A stretch of 64,000 bases of DNA from Novosphingobium subterraneum (GCF_000807925.1 NZ_JRVC01000011.1:1-64000), one strand, 5' to 3'. Positions 25,955 through 35,739 are shown, counted from the first letter of the stretch. Numbers and translations: made by a program. The notes: a model not told the origin generated them from the letters alone.

Positions 25955-27703
25955 TCATTCTGCTGCTTCGAGGAGCTCCGCCCGCTGCGGGCCGCGGATC
26001 AGCACGCCCGGCGTCGCCCCGGTCCATTCTCCCTTGCGGAACGTCACCTTGCCGCCCTTGATGGTGTAGTCATACCCCTCGGCTTTCTGAAGCAGGCGCT
26101 TGCCGCCCGCAGGCAGGTCAAACGCCAACCAAGGCTTGAGCAACTTGATGTTGTCGAAGTCGATGATGTTGATATCGGCCAGGTATCCCGGTGCCAATAT
26201 GCCGCGATCGTCCAGCCCGTAGAGCCTCGCCGTGTCGTGGCACTGGCGCTTCACGGCATGTTCCAGGCTGATCCTGCCGCCACGCTGGCGATCCCGGACC
26301 CAATGCTGTAGCATGAACGTCGGACTGGCCGCGTCGCAGATCGTTCCGCAATGCGCTCCGCCATCGGAGAGCGAGTTCACGGTATCTTCGGATGCTTGCA
26401 ATGCCTCCAGGAAATCGAGGTTGCCATCGGCGTAATTCAGGATCGGCAGGTAGATGAAGCCGGTTCCGTCATTCTCCATCAGCTTGTCGTAAGCATAGGC
26501 GTCCGGCGCAACGCCTGCCGACTTTGCACGAGCGAGCACGCTGGCTTCGGCCTGCGGCTCGTAATCGAAGCCGTCGTCCATGATGAATTGGTTGTGCCAG
26601 CCTTGCGAGATCATCATCAGCAGGCCGATGATGTCGCTTTCCGGGTACTCGTTTGCTTCGGACAGGACTTTCTCGCGGAAGGCCGGGTCCTTGAGGTGGG
26701 CGAGTTGCTCTTTCCATGGCAGGTCGGCAATCGCCACATAGCTTGGCCGGAAGCGGAAGGGGTGGATCGTGCCCTGCCAGGCCATGATCACGCCGTTTCC
26801 GCGCAGAGCGATCTGGGCGACGATGTTTGCCCCTTGCGCGTTCTGGCGGCGCATTTCCGCAATCTGTTCCTCGAGCGGCATTTCCTTGGCGATGGACTGC
26901 AGCGCCGCATAGGTGACGGGCAGCCCGGTCTCACGGCTGAGCGCCCCCATCCAGCCGAATTCATCCCATTCGCGGCGCATGTCGGAAGCCATTTCGAACA
27001 CGCCATGGCCAACACGGCCCATCGCGCGCCCGATCTCGATCAGCTCTTCCGCCGTGGCCGTGGTGCCGGGGACCACTTCACCGTCGACCGACTTGTGGAT
27101 CACCGTGCGGCTGGTCGAAAAGCCGAGCGCGCCGGCACGGACACCTTCCTCGACGATCTCTGCCATCTTGCGGATGTCGTCCTCGGTCGGGATTGCACCC
27201 GGTTTCTCGCGATCACCCAGCACATATGCGCGTACCGCCCCGTGCGGCACGTGCGTGCCGATATCGACCGCGCGCGGCATCTTCTCCAGCGCATCGAGGT
27301 ACTCGGGGAAAGTCTCCCAGTCCCAGGTCATGCCCTCGGCCAGCGCAGTGCCCGGAATGTCTTCCACGCCTTCCATCAGGCCGATCAGCCAATCGTGGCG
27401 ATCAGGCGCGGCGGGGGCGAAGCCGACGCCGCAGTTGCCCATGACCACGGTGGTCACACCATGCCAGGAAGAAGGCGCCATTTCGGCGTCCCAAGTCGCC
27501 TGACCATCGTAGTGCGTGTGTACGTCCACCCACCCCGGCGCAACGACACGGCCGGTGGCATCGATCTCCTCGGCAGCATCGCCGCGCACAGTGCCGACGG
27601 CGGCAATGAGGCCATTCTTCACGGCAACGTCGCCGGTAAAGCGCGGCGCGCCGGTTCCGTCGACGATCGTCCCATTGCGGATGATCAGGTCATAGGCTGG
27701 CAT
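25955..27703 (-). CDS. N-acyl-D-amino-acid deacylase-like amidohydrolase
   Basis: A 582-residue zinc amidohydrolase of the D-aminoacylase/Amidohydro_3 group. The metal-binding HxH lies in PGWVDVHTHYDGQ near residues 56-68, MGNCGVGFAP near 88-97 is family-typical, and SDGGAHCGT near 463 carries the catalytic-type Asp. Homologues in sphingomonads often accompany aromatic or acyl-amide catabolism, but the local context does not identify a substrate. There is no signal peptide. Confidence 0.85.
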   Translation of the reverse strand: MPAYDLIIRNGTIVDGTGAPRFTGDVAVKNGLIAAVGTVRGDAAEEIDATGRVVAPGWVDVHTHYDGQATWDAEMAPSSWHGVTTVVMGNCGVGFAPAAPDRHDWLIGLMEGVEDIPGTALAEGMTWDWETFPEYLDALEKMPRAVDIGTHVPHGAVRAYVLGDREKPGAIPTEDDIRKMAEIVEEGVRAGALGFSTSRTVIHKSVDGEVVPGTTATAEELIEIGRAMGRVGHGVFEMASDMRREWDEFGWMGALSRETGLPVTYAALQSIAKEMPLEEQIAEMRRQNAQGANIVAQIALRGNGVIMAWQGTIHPFRFRPSYVAIADLPWKEQLAHLKDPAFREKVLSEANEYPESDIIGLLMMISQGWHNQFIMDDGFDYEPQAEASVLARAKSAGVAPDAYAYDKLMENDGTGFIYLPILNYADGNLDFLEALQASEDTVNSLSDGGAHCGTICDAASPTFMLQHWVRDRQRGGRISLEHAVKRQCHDTARLYGLDDRGILAPGYLADINIIDFDNIKLLKPWLAFDLPAGGKRLLQKAEGYDYTIKGGKVTFRKGEWTGATPGVLIRGPQRAELLEAAE

Positions 27704-27816
27704 AAGCTGGCTCCTTCTCCCCGCGCAGGCCGACTCAAGCTGGTCGCCTGTCGCGTTAACCGGGCGATTAAGTCAGAGGTTTGCCCGACGGTCAACTGTC
27801 CGGGCAGGGCGTTGCA

Positions 27817-29127
27817 TCAATCATGGCCGCTGGCCCTAATCATCTCTTCGACGTCCACGAATTTCTCGCGCGGAGCATCGTCCCGTGCGCGCAACGTTTC
27901 GGCTTCCTCGATCTTCTTCCAGTCGTCGAAGCTGACCACGTCCAGCTTGCGGGCAGCTGCGAGGGCATCGAAGCCAACGCGCCCGGTCTTGCGTTGGCTC
28001 TGGGGAAAGTCCTCAGCGATCATTTCGACGATGCCGAAGCCATCCGGACGGTTGGTGCCGATCGTGCCCGAAGGCCCCCGCCGCGCCCAGCCCACGCAAT
28101 AAAGGCCGGGGAGGATGCGCCCTTCGTCATTGGCAAAGCGGCCGGCGCGATCATCGAAGGGCACGCCTTCGATCGGCGAAGTCTGGTATCCGATGCACGA
28201 GATCACCAGGTTCGCCGGAATTTCGTAGAACTCGCCTGTGCCGACCGCGCGGCCCGCCTCGATACGCGTGCGCTCAACGGAAATCGCCTGCACCTGGCCT
28301 TCGCCCATCAGCCCCCGGGGCGAGGCGAAGAAATCGAATTCCACCTCCAGCGGCAGGTCGGCGCGATGGCTTTCCGGGATGGCCGCGAAAGAGCGCAAAT
28401 GTGTCACGGACTTGCGGATGCCCGGTTCAAGCAGCGCGTCTTCCACTTCTTCGGGCAAGTCGCGCGGATCCACCCACGGGGCGGTGCGGGAAAGGTGGCC
28501 AAGCTCACCCAGTTCCTTGGGTGTCATCATGATTTGGTGAGGTCCGCGCCGCCCGAGGATGACGATCCGCTTGATCTTCGAGGCCATCAGCCGTTCAAGC
28601 GCGTGCGCCACGATGTCGCTTCCGGCAAACTCCTCGCGCGTCTTGGAAAGGATGCGCGTCACGTCGAGTGCGACGTTGCCCATGCCGATGACTACGGCGG
28701 TGTGGCCGGACAAATCAGGATCGAGCGCGGCGAATTCGGGGTGGCCATTGTACCATCCGACAAAGGCCGCGCTGCCGAAGACGTTTTTCAGATGATCGCC
28801 CGGAACGCCGATGTCCTTGTCACGTGGCGCGCCAGTGGCAAGCACGACCGCGTCGTACAGGCCCTGCAGTTCCGCAATCGAGACGTCCTGGCCAACCTTG
28901 ACGTTGCCGACGAAGCGCACGTTGTCGGCAAGCGCGGTCTGTTCATAGCGCCGGGTTACGCCCTTGATCGACTGGTGATCCGGCGCGACCCCGAAGCGAA
29001 TGAGGCCGTAGGGCACCGGCAGCATGTCGAAGATGTCGATGCGGACGTCATCGCCCCACTGCTTTTGCGCGGCTTCCGCGGTGTAGTACCCGGCCGGTCC
29101 CGAACCGACGATCGCGATATGCCGCAT
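27817..29127 (-). CDS. NADPH:ferredoxin reductase (adrenodoxin-reductase/FprA type)
   Basis: FAD-dependent reductase passing electrons from NADPH to ferredoxin, often for cytochrome P450 or Rieske oxygenases. The FAD loop IAIVGSGPAGYYTAEA is at residues 4-19, the adrenodoxin-reductase hallmark PVPYGLIRFGVAPDH near 37-51, the NADPH loop VIGMGNVALDVTRIL near 150-164, and GWARRGPSGTIGTNR near 355-369. Length 436 residues. It lies between two catabolism-type hydrolase genes on the same strand. Confidence 0.93.
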   Translation of the reverse strand: MRHIAIVGSGPAGYYTAEAAQKQWGDDVRIDIFDMLPVPYGLIRFGVAPDHQSIKGVTRRYEQTALADNVRFVGNVKVGQDVSIAELQGLYDAVVLATGAPRDKDIGVPGDHLKNVFGSAAFVGWYNGHPEFAALDPDLSGHTAVVIGMGNVALDVTRILSKTREEFAGSDIVAHALERLMASKIKRIVILGRRGPHQIMMTPKELGELGHLSRTAPWVDPRDLPEEVEDALLEPGIRKSVTHLRSFAAIPESHRADLPLEVEFDFFASPRGLMGEGQVQAISVERTRIEAGRAVGTGEFYEIPANLVISCIGYQTSPIEGVPFDDRAGRFANDEGRILPGLYCVGWARRGPSGTIGTNRPDGFGIVEMIAEDFPQSQRKTGRVGFDALAAARKLDVVSFDDWKKIEEAETLRARDDAPREKFVDVEEMIRASGHD

Positions 29128-29208
29128 GGCCTCTCCTCAGCCTTTCGAGTCTTTCTTCGATGCTATCGTCAAGACAGCAAAAGGAAAGCGGGCCAGCGAG
29201 GTTCACGA

Positions 29209-30027
29209 TCAGCCGCGGTGGATATCCTCGTCCAGGAAGGCGCGCAGCTTTTCGATGAAGCGGTCACGCTGGGACAGCATGAACAGGTGACCACCGCCGT
29301 GGAACATCTCGATCCGGCTGTGGGGAATGGCATTGTGAAGGAAATGGGCATTAGAGGCCGGAACCAGCTGGTCCTCCTCGTCGGCCATGATCATCACCGG
29401 CATGGACAGAAGCGGCAGGAACGGCACGCTGCTCCATGTCGCAAACGCCATCATCTGATATGAGAAGCCGAGCGGCGAGGGCGCCTTGGCCGCATTGAGC
29501 GAGACCTTTCCGCTGCCCCCACCATTATAGATCGAGGCGAGGTTTCGGCGCAGTGTCCGCTCTACCGTGTACTCACGTGGATCGGAAAGGTGGGCGAGCA
29601 TGGAGCTATTGCCGGGCACCATGGTCGCGCCGCCGGATGCCGTGGCCGCAAGAACGATCCGCCCGGTCCGTGCGCGGTGCTGGAAGGCGAATTGCTGGGT
29701 CAGCGCGCCGCCCCAACTGATCCCGAGGATATCGACCTGTTCGATGCCCAGAAGATCGAGCAGCGACGCCGTGGTCAGCGCCATGCTCGGAATCGTATAG
29801 GGCAGTACTGGATCGGGCGAGCCACCGATGCCCGGCATGTCGAAGCAGATCACCTCGCGCTCTGGCAGCGCCCGGGCGACGGGGGCAAGCAGTTCGAGGT
29901 TCATGCCGATACCGTTGAGCATGAGCAGAGGGCGATATTGGCCTCTTCCGGCCCCTTCGTGCCAGCGCGCAATGTTGAGACGACGTCCGGCAACGCCAAT
30001 CTTTGATTGTTTCGGTGTACTGTTCAC
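29209..30027 (-). CDS. Poly(3-hydroxyalkanoate) depolymerase-like alpha/beta hydrolase
   Basis: A 272-residue alpha/beta hydrolase resembling intracellular medium-chain PHA depolymerases of pseudomonads: LLMLNGIGMNLELLAPVARAL near 34-54, nucleophile Ser in ISWGGALTQQFAF near residue 103, ATASGGATMVPGN near 129, and the His in GGGHLFML near 248. Such enzymes sit on PHA granules and mobilise stored polyester. No PHA synthase or phasin is nearby, so the assignment rests on similarity alone. The start is GTG at 30027. Confidence 0.8.
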   Translation of the reverse strand: MNSTPKQSKIGVAGRRLNIARWHEGAGRGQYRPLLMLNGIGMNLELLAPVARALPEREVICFDMPGIGGSPDPVLPYTIPSMALTTASLLDLLGIEQVDILGISWGGALTQQFAFQHRARTGRIVLAATASGGATMVPGNSSMLAHLSDPREYTVERTLRRNLASIYNGGGSGKVSLNAAKAPSPLGFSYQMMAFATWSSVPFLPLLSMPVMIMADEEDQLVPASNAHFLHNAIPHSRIEMFHGGGHLFMLSQRDRFIEKLRAFLDEDIHRG

Positions 30028-30136
30028 TATGACCCCACGCTACAGCCGCTGACTAGCACCTTCGCACTCGCAGCAAAAGTACACGAATGCGGATCGCTTA
30101 ACGCTTTCTCAAAGCACCGTCGTGCAAACACGCGCC

Positions 30137-32815
30137 ATGCCGGGAGACGCTGAAACTCAACCAAACAGGCAAACTGCCACGCGCGACTTCGCGCGTACGC
30201 GCCGGCGGGAACGTCCTGTCGTCCCGGCAGCGCCCGAAGCAGGGGCCAGTTTTCTGTTTGGCAGCGATTCGGCGAACCGCCTGATAGCGCCGGAATGGCC
30301 GCAAATGGCCTATGTCATGCTGGTGCTTCCGCTGCTGGTTGCCGGTTTCAACCTGGTAATCCCGAACCCGCTTGCAGCACTCTTGGCGGTTGTCGCCGCT
30401 ATTGCGGCGCACCTTTCGAAGCTCGCGGTGCGCCGTGAAGCGCAAAGCGAGATGGAGACCGGGCAGCGGATGGCGCTGATGGGCGTGGCAGTTGCCTTGC
30501 CCATGTTTCTGTTTGGCTCTGCCATGGGCGTCTGGGGCACTTCGGGTCAGATCGATTGGTTCTACTGCCTCGTCGCAGTGGCAACTATTTCGTTGCTGGC
30601 GACAGTGGTGCTCTCAGGCCGGTTGGTGGGCGTACTGGCGGCTCAGATCTCCGTGTGGTCGGGTGTCACCTGCGTAGCCAGCACGTTCGGCGGCTACTTC
30701 TCTTTGCTGGTAGGTGTTGCGATTGCCGTCGCAGCCTACCTGCGCCAGCGCAAGATCGACCTGCTGCTTCGCGAGAAGCTGGAGAACGACCAGCGCGCAT
30801 CCACCCGCGCACAGGAAATTCTTTCCGATTATGAAGAGACGGGGCAGGGCTGGTTCTGGGAAACTGATCGTCGTGGTCAGCTGACATATCTTTCCACACC
30901 CGTTGCCGAGATTCTCGGTCGCAAGGTCGACGATCTGATCGGCCGTCCCTTTGCCGAGCTGTTCAACCTGTCCGAGCAATCGGGCGAAGGCGAACGTACG
31001 CTGGCCTTTCACCTCTCCGCGCGATCCAGCTTCGGCGAACTTGCGGTGCGGGCAGCGACAGCGGAAGAGGAGCGCTGGTGGTCGATCACCGGCCGGCCGA
31101 CCTACGACACGTTCAACAACTTCACCGGTTTCCGCGGATCTGGCACGGATCTTACCGAAAAGCGTCGTTCACAGGAGCATGCTTCGCGGTTGGCGCACTT
31201 TGATTCGCTGACAGGCCTGTCCAATCGCTTCCGCATGTCGCAGACGCTGGAGAAGATCCTTCTCGCTCCGCAACTGCATCAGCGCGCCTGCACGGTCTTC
31301 CTGCTCGACCTCGATCGCTTCAAGCAGGTGAACGATACGCTAGGCCATCCTGCCGGCGATGCGCTGCTCAAGCAGGTCGCGCAGCGTCTGGAGCGGGTCG
31401 TGGGCAAGATGGGCCGTGTCGGCCGCCTCGGTGGCGATGAATTCCAGGTGATTTTGCCTGGCAAGATCGAGCGCGAGCAACTTGGCCATCTGGCCCAGCG
31501 CATCATCGAGAGCCTGTCGCAACCCTACTCAATCGAGGGCAGCCGCGTGATGATCGGCGCCTCGGTCGGCATCGCGCTGGCGCCGGACGATGGCGTGACC
31601 AGCGAGGCGCTGATCCGCAATGCCGACCTGGCGCTTTATGCAGCCAAGGATGGCGGTCGCGGACGGTTCCACTTCTATGCGCCGGACCTGCACAGCGATG
31701 CCGAAGAGCGCCGCCAGATGGAAGAAGACCTGCGCGATGCGGTCTCGAACGGGGGACTGGAGCTCTATTATCAGCCAGTCGTGCAGACAGCGACCGAGAA
31801 GATTACCGGATTCGAGGCGCTGCTGCGCTGGAACCACCCCGAGCACGGCTGGATCAGCCCGAGCCGGTTCATACCCATCGCAGAAGATACCGGTCTGATC
31901 GCGCCGATTGGCGAATGGGCGCTGCGCACCGCTTGTCAGGACTTGGCGCGCTGGCCCGATAACGTGCGCGTGGCGGTAAACGTCTCGCCGCTACAGTTCG
32001 CCAATCCGTCGCTTCCGGTGATCGTCACAAACGCGCTGGCGAGTTCGCAGGTTGCAGCAGAACGCCTCGAACTGGAGATCACCGAAAGCGTGTTCCTCAA
32101 TGACGACGAGGGCACCGACCAGATGTTCAAGTCGTTGAAGGCCATCGGCGTGCGTTTGGCGCTGGACGATTTCGGCACAGGCTATTCCTCGCTGGGCTAC
32201 TTGCGGTCTGCGCCGTTCGACAAGATCAAGATCGACCAGAGCTTCGTGCGCGGCGCAACCCAACCCGGCAGCCGCAACGGCGCGATCATTGCCTCGATCG
32301 TCAGCCTTGCCGAGGCACTGGGGATGGAAACGACGGCCGAAGGTGTCGAGACGCTGGACGAACTGGATCTGGTCCGCATGCTCGGCTGCAGCCACGTGCA
32401 GGGCTATATCTACGAGCGTCCGCTGTCGGCGATGAACGCCGCTGCCCGTCTTTCGACCGGCCTCATGGCTATCGCGCAAGGGCCACGTTCCGCGCGCGCC
32501 GCGCGCCAGTCCATGCTGCGCAAGGTCGTGCTCGATCACGGCGGCCATCGCTACAACGCGATGGTCCGAAATATCAGCCAGACCGGGGCGCTGATCGAAG
32601 GCTTGTGGAACGTGCCTCCGGGAACGATCTTCCGGGTACTGTTGGCAGAGAACCACGTGGTTACGGCAACTTGCCGCTGGTCAAGCGATGACCGCATGGG
32701 CGTGGAATTCTCCATGCCGCTGCGGCTCGACGAGGGCGGGCGCATTGCTGCCGTATCGGGCATTCCACCGGTCAAGAACGAACCCGAGCCGGTGGTTCAG
32801 CGCAAGGTGGGATGA
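30137..32815 (+). CDS. Membrane-anchored PAS-GGDEF-EAL-PilZ cyclic-di-GMP protein
   Basis: Paralogue of the protein at 14430, with the same PAS-GGDEF-EAL-PilZ layout but an added N-terminal membrane region of about five spans (residues 55-200). Intact motifs: GRLGGDEFQV near residue 435, GFEALLRWNHPEHGW near 560, DDFGTGYSSLGYL near 680, IKIDQSF near 700, and NISQTGALIEG in the C-terminal PilZ domain. Both catalytic domains look functional. The ATG at 30137 is chosen; a GTG at 30122 would add five residues. It converges on rlmN with a 4-base gap. Confidence 0.9.
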   Translation: MPGDAETQPNRQTATRDFARTRRRERPVVPAAPEAGASFLFGSDSANRLIAPEWPQMAYVMLVLPLLVAGFNLVIPNPLAALLAVVAAIAAHLSKLAVRREAQSEMETGQRMALMGVAVALPMFLFGSAMGVWGTSGQIDWFYCLVAVATISLLATVVLSGRLVGVLAAQISVWSGVTCVASTFGGYFSLLVGVAIAVAAYLRQRKIDLLLREKLENDQRASTRAQEILSDYEETGQGWFWETDRRGQLTYLSTPVAEILGRKVDDLIGRPFAELFNLSEQSGEGERTLAFHLSARSSFGELAVRAATAEEERWWSITGRPTYDTFNNFTGFRGSGTDLTEKRRSQEHASRLAHFDSLTGLSNRFRMSQTLEKILLAPQLHQRACTVFLLDLDRFKQVNDTLGHPAGDALLKQVAQRLERVVGKMGRVGRLGGDEFQVILPGKIEREQLGHLAQRIIESLSQPYSIEGSRVMIGASVGIALAPDDGVTSEALIRNADLALYAAKDGGRGRFHFYAPDLHSDAEERRQMEEDLRDAVSNGGLELYYQPVVQTATEKITGFEALLRWNHPEHGWISPSRFIPIAEDTGLIAPIGEWALRTACQDLARWPDNVRVAVNVSPLQFANPSLPVIVTNALASSQVAAERLELEITESVFLNDDEGTDQMFKSLKAIGVRLALDDFGTGYSSLGYLRSAPFDKIKIDQSFVRGATQPGSRNGAIIASIVSLAEALGMETTAEGVETLDELDLVRMLGCSHVQGYIYERPLSAMNAAARLSTGLMAIAQGPRSARAARQSMLRKVVLDHGGHRYNAMVRNISQTGALIEGLWNVPPGTIFRVLLAENHVVTATCRWSSDDRMGVEFSMPLRLDEGGRIAAVSGIPPVKNEPEPVVQRKVG

Positions 32816-32819
32816 CTTC

Positions 32820-34118
32820 TCAGCCTAGCGCGGCCATCTTCTCTTCAGCAAGACGGTCGAGTTCGGCGCGGCTCTTCTTCTCCGCTGCCGTCTTCAACTG
32901 CCCGCAAGCTGCGTCGATGTCGCGCCCGCGTGGCGTGCGCACCGGTGCGCTGATCCCGGCTTCGAACACGATGTTCGCGAAGCTCTTGATCCGCTCCGGG
33001 CTGGAGCACTCGTAGGGTGCGCCGGGCCAGGGGTTGAACGGGATCAGGTTGACCTTGGCCGGCAACTTGTACTGACGGATCAGGCGCACCAGCTCGCGCG
33101 CGTCGTCGTCGCTGTCGTTCTTGTCCTTCAGCATCACGTACTCGAACGTGATGCGGCGGGCGTTCGAAGCGCCGGGATAGTCGGAGCAGGCCTGCAGCAG
33201 TTCGTCGATGCCGTACTTGCGGTTGATCGGCACGATCTCGTCGCGCACTTCCTTGGTCACCGCGTGGAGAGAGACCGCGAGGTTCACCCCGATCTCCTCG
33301 CCGCAGCGCTCCATCATCGGCACGACGCCGCTGGTCGAGAGCGTGATGCGACGCTTCGACAGGGCAAGCCCGTCACCGTCCATGACCAGCTTGAGCGCAT
33401 CGCGCACATTGTCGAAATTGTAGAGCGGCTCGCCCATGCCCATCATCACGATGTTCGTCAGCAGGCGACCATCGGGGGTGTAGGCGCTGGCAGCTTCCTC
33501 GTCTTCATCGTCGAAGTCGAGCCCGGCCATCGTACCGCCAGCCTTGGGCCATTCGCCCAGCGCATCGCGCGCGAGCATGACCTGGCCGACGATCTCCCCC
33601 GGTGTCAGGTTGCGCACCAGGCGCATCGTGCCAGTGTGGCAGAAGCGGCAATTGAGCGTGCAGCCGACCTGGCTCGAAACGCAAAGCGTGCCGCGATCCG
33701 CATCGGGGATGAACACCATCTCGAAATCGTGCTTGTCTGCCGTGCGCAGCAGCCACTTGCGCGTGCCATCGGTCGAAACCTGCGCCTCGACAATATCGGG
33801 GCGGCCGATGACGAAGCGCTCCGCCAGCCATGGACGCATCGTCTTGGCGATGTCGGTCATCGCTTCGAAGTCGGTCACGCCGCGATGATAAAGCCAGTGA
33901 AACACCTGCTTCGCGCGCAGCTTGGCCGCCTTGGCATCAAGACCCGCGGCTTCGAATAGCGAGGCGATCTGCTTCTTCGGCAGGCCGATGAGGTCCACCC
34001 GTCCATCCTCGCGCGGCGTCACCTCGCGCGGCACCGGAACGGGATCAACGTGCCCAGCAATGGGCATGTTGGCGGGAAGCGAAGGGCTGGGATCGATCTG
34101 GCTCTGCATCGCGCGCAT
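32820..34118 (-). CDS. rlmN: Dual-specificity RNA methyltransferase RlmN
   Basis: Radical-SAM enzyme that makes m2A2503 in 23S rRNA and m2A37 in tRNA. The [4Fe-4S] motif [11 protein letters not shown] is near residues 150-160 and [17 protein letters not shown] near 223-239 is the SAM-binding GGEP-type segment. A C-terminal cysteine suitable as the methyl-transfer residue occurs in [16 protein letters not shown] near 375. At 432 residues it is longer than E. coli RlmN because of about 60 extra N-terminal residues. Two ATG starts (34118, 34109) are possible. Confidence 0.95.
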   Translation of the reverse strand: MRAMQSQIDPSPSLPANMPIAGHVDPVPVPREVTPREDGRVDLIGLPKKQIASLFEAAGLDAKAAKLRAKQVFHWLYHRGVTDFEAMTDIAKTMRPWLAERFVIGRPDIVEAQVSTDGTRKWLLRTADKHDFEMVFIPDADRGTLCVSSQVGCTLNCRFCHTGTMRLVRNLTPGEIVGQVMLARDALGEWPKAGGTMAGLDFDDEDEEAASAYTPDGRLLTNIVMMGMGEPLYNFDNVRDALKLVMDGDGLALSKRRITLSTSGVVPMMERCGEEIGVNLAVSLHAVTKEVRDEIVPINRKYGIDELLQACSDYPGASNARRITFEYVMLKDKNDSDDDARELVRLIRQYKLPAKVNLIPFNPWPGAPYECSSPERIKSFANIVFEAGISAPVRTPRGRDIDAACGQLKTAAEKKSRAELDRLAEEKMAALG

Positions 34119-34241
34119 ATAGTGATTCGAGGCCCCGGGCGCAAACCGAGGCTCGCGCGAACGCCTTGGGGGCGTCGGTGTTCCAGTATTTCATCGCCCG
34201 TGTACTGCACTTCATCGCATTTTATGTGGCTGAAATGTCAC

Positions 34242-34271
34242 GGTTTCCTGTTGTGTGAGGTTCAGGAAACC
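34242..34271 (+). promoter_or_regulatory. Hairpin in the upstream region of the outer-membrane protein gene
   Basis: Perfect 9-base inverted repeat GGTTTCCTG/CAGGAAACC with a 12-base loop, 85 bases before the start codon at 34356. It could lie in the 5' untranslated region as a stability or control element, or be an upstream operator. Confidence 0.4.
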
Positions 34272-34355
34272 GGATGCAGTTCCGCTCATTCCACCGGTCA
34301 CTGTCGGGTCGCAACGACAACAGGACCGGCAGGAAGTTTTCGAATGGAGTGAGAC

Positions 34356-35027
34356 ATGAAGAAGATCTGCGCAATTCTCGCCGCCGGCACCGCCATCGCC
34401 GCCGCCCCTGCGTACGCGCAGGACGCTACCCCTGCCGAGGCGTTCAGCGGCTTTCGCGCTGAAGCTCTCGTCGGCTACGACCACAACCGCTCGGGCAGCA
34501 GCGAAGACGTCGACGGCGACCGTGATCTGAAGCAGTCGATCGACGGCGTCGAATACGGTGCTGCCATCGGTTACGATATCCCGCTTGGCACCAACCTGGT
34601 TGCCGGCGCCGAAGCCGAAATCACCGACAGCAGCGCCAGCTGGGACAACAACAACGACCAGCCGAACGTGTTCAATCTTGGCCGCGTAGAAGCCGGTCGC
34701 CAGTACTATGTCGGTGCCCGTCTTGGTTACGCGATGAGCCCGAGCACCATGGTCTACGTCAAGGGTGGTTACAGCAACGCCCGTTACAACCTGCAGGGCA
34801 CGAACGGCACGACCAATCTGCGCCAGCGCCTTGACACCGACGGCTATCGCGTCGGCGCGGGCGTCGAGCAGAACATCGGCACCAACGCCTTCGTGAAGCT
34901 CGAATACAAGTACGCCAACTACAGCGAAGGTGAATTCGACTTCAACGGCGACACGCCAGACTCGAGCCGCTTCAACATCGACACCGACCGTCACTCGGTG
35001 ACTGCTGGCGTCGGCATCCGCTTCTAA
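34356..35027 (+). CDS. Outer-membrane beta-barrel protein (porin/opacity-like)
   Basis: A 223-residue protein with a signal peptide (cleavage near AYAQDA, residue 22) followed by alternating polar/hydrophobic strands of an eight-stranded barrel, with glycine/tyrosine-rich turns (ALVGYDHNR, AAIGYDIPLG, GARLGYAMSP, YVKGGYSNARY). It ends in GVGIRF; a terminal aromatic residue is the usual signal for the BAM complex. No specific substrate is apparent. GGAGTGAG precedes the ATG and a terminator follows the stop. Confidence 0.88.
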   Translation: MKKICAILAAGTAIAAAPAYAQDATPAEAFSGFRAEALVGYDHNRSGSSEDVDGDRDLKQSIDGVEYGAAIGYDIPLGTNLVAGAEAEITDSSASWDNNNDQPNVFNLGRVEAGRQYYVGARLGYAMSPSTMVYVKGGYSNARYNLQGTNGTTNLRQRLDTDGYRVGAGVEQNIGTNAFVKLEYKYANYSEGEFDFNGDTPDSSRFNIDTDRHSVTAGVGIRF

Positions 35028-35050
35028 GCGTCAAGCTTGAAGACAAAGGG

Positions 35051-35080
35051 AAGGGCGGGCCGTCAAGGCTCGCCCTTTTC
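35051..35080 (+). terminator. Intrinsic terminator after the outer-membrane protein gene
   Basis: GGGCGGGC pairs with GCTCGCCC (one G-T pair) around a 7-base loop, followed by TTTTCC. Confidence 0.85.
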
Positions 35081-35563
35081 CTATCCGGCGCACCCCAGCG
35101 CCGCTGCATCCATGGCAGAGGCTGCACCGCCAAGCGTGTATACATCGCGGAACCTCCGTCCGTCCGCCCCTTGCGCTGTCACCACCACGCGCGGCGCGCT
35201 GCGCAAGGCGGCTACGATCCCGGCGTTGGCGCGCTGGTCCATCGGCCAGGCATCGGCCTGTCCCGCCTGCAGCGTGAAGTTGGCTTCGGGAAACGAGACG
35301 TTGACCGACGACCCCGGCGCCAGGCGCCTTGCAAGGCGCAAATGCACTGCACCGCGAATGCCGCGCTTGGGCCAGTAGCCCACGGTGAAGTAGGGCTGGA
35401 AAGTCTGCTCCCGCCCGTTGACCTTCTCCGCCATGGCAATCGCATAACAGCGCGGCACACCCGGATCGCGAAACGCGCCCCAAGTGCCGAACACGCCCAA
35501 GCTGTCGCGCGCGACGGCGGTCCCGCCAAGCACCAGTGCTGCCAGAACCAGCAGCCGCCTCAC
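35081..35563 (-). CDS. Exported protein, possibly invasion-associated locus B-like
   Basis: A 160-residue protein with a signal peptide (residues 1-18, ending TAVARD). The mature part begins GVFGTWGAFRD...RCYAIAM, reminiscent of IalB-type alphaproteobacterial envelope proteins, and ends in an exposed cysteine (ALGCAG). The family assignment is tentative. The GTG start overlaps the stop of the upstream 59-codon gene (GTGA), so they are translationally coupled. Confidence 0.6.
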   Translation of the reverse strand: MRRLLVLAALVLGGTAVARDSLGVFGTWGAFRDPGVPRCYAIAMAEKVNGREQTFQPYFTVGYWPKRGIRGAVHLRLARRLAPGSSVNVSFPEANFTLQAGQADAWPMDQRANAGIVAALRSAPRVVVTAQGADGRRFRDVYTLGGAASAMDAAALGCAG

Positions 35564-35739
35564 GGCTCCTCCCGTTTCGCGCCATCGAGCTGTCTTGCTG
35601 CTCGTTCCGCTTCTTGCGCCTCGCGCAGCTTTTCGCCCTTGGTCCGCCCGAACTTGGCCCGGTTGGCCTGCGCCTCAACCTCGCGCGAAACCCGCGCCTT
35701 GGCCTTGCGCGCTGCTCGGAGATTGACGACATCGCCCAT
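35560..35739 (-). CDS. DUF4169-type small basic protein
   Basis: A 59-residue ORF read directly from the minus strand. It starts MGDVVNLRAARKAKARV and ends in an Arg/Glu-rich helix (GAKREEP). This composition and opening fit the DUF4169 small proteins of alphaproteobacteria, whose function is unknown. It shares one base with the phosphatase-like gene upstream (TGATG) and four with the exported-protein gene downstream, so it is tightly coupled in a three-gene operon. Confidence 0.75.
   Translation of the reverse strand: MGDVVNLRAARKAKARVSREVEAQANRAKFGRTKGEKLREAQEAERAARQLDGAKREEP

Noticed and set aside
27756..27775. CtrA-binding site (TTAA-N7-TTAA) upstream of the amidohydrolase gene
   Set aside because: The spacing between the TTAA halves is 8, not 7; a similar off-spacing pair occurs near 12295.
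26351..29463. Long plus-strand frames (583 and 560 codons)
   Set aside because: They are antisense to the D-aminoacylase-like, ferredoxin reductase and hydrolase genes, which have full family motifs on the minus strand.
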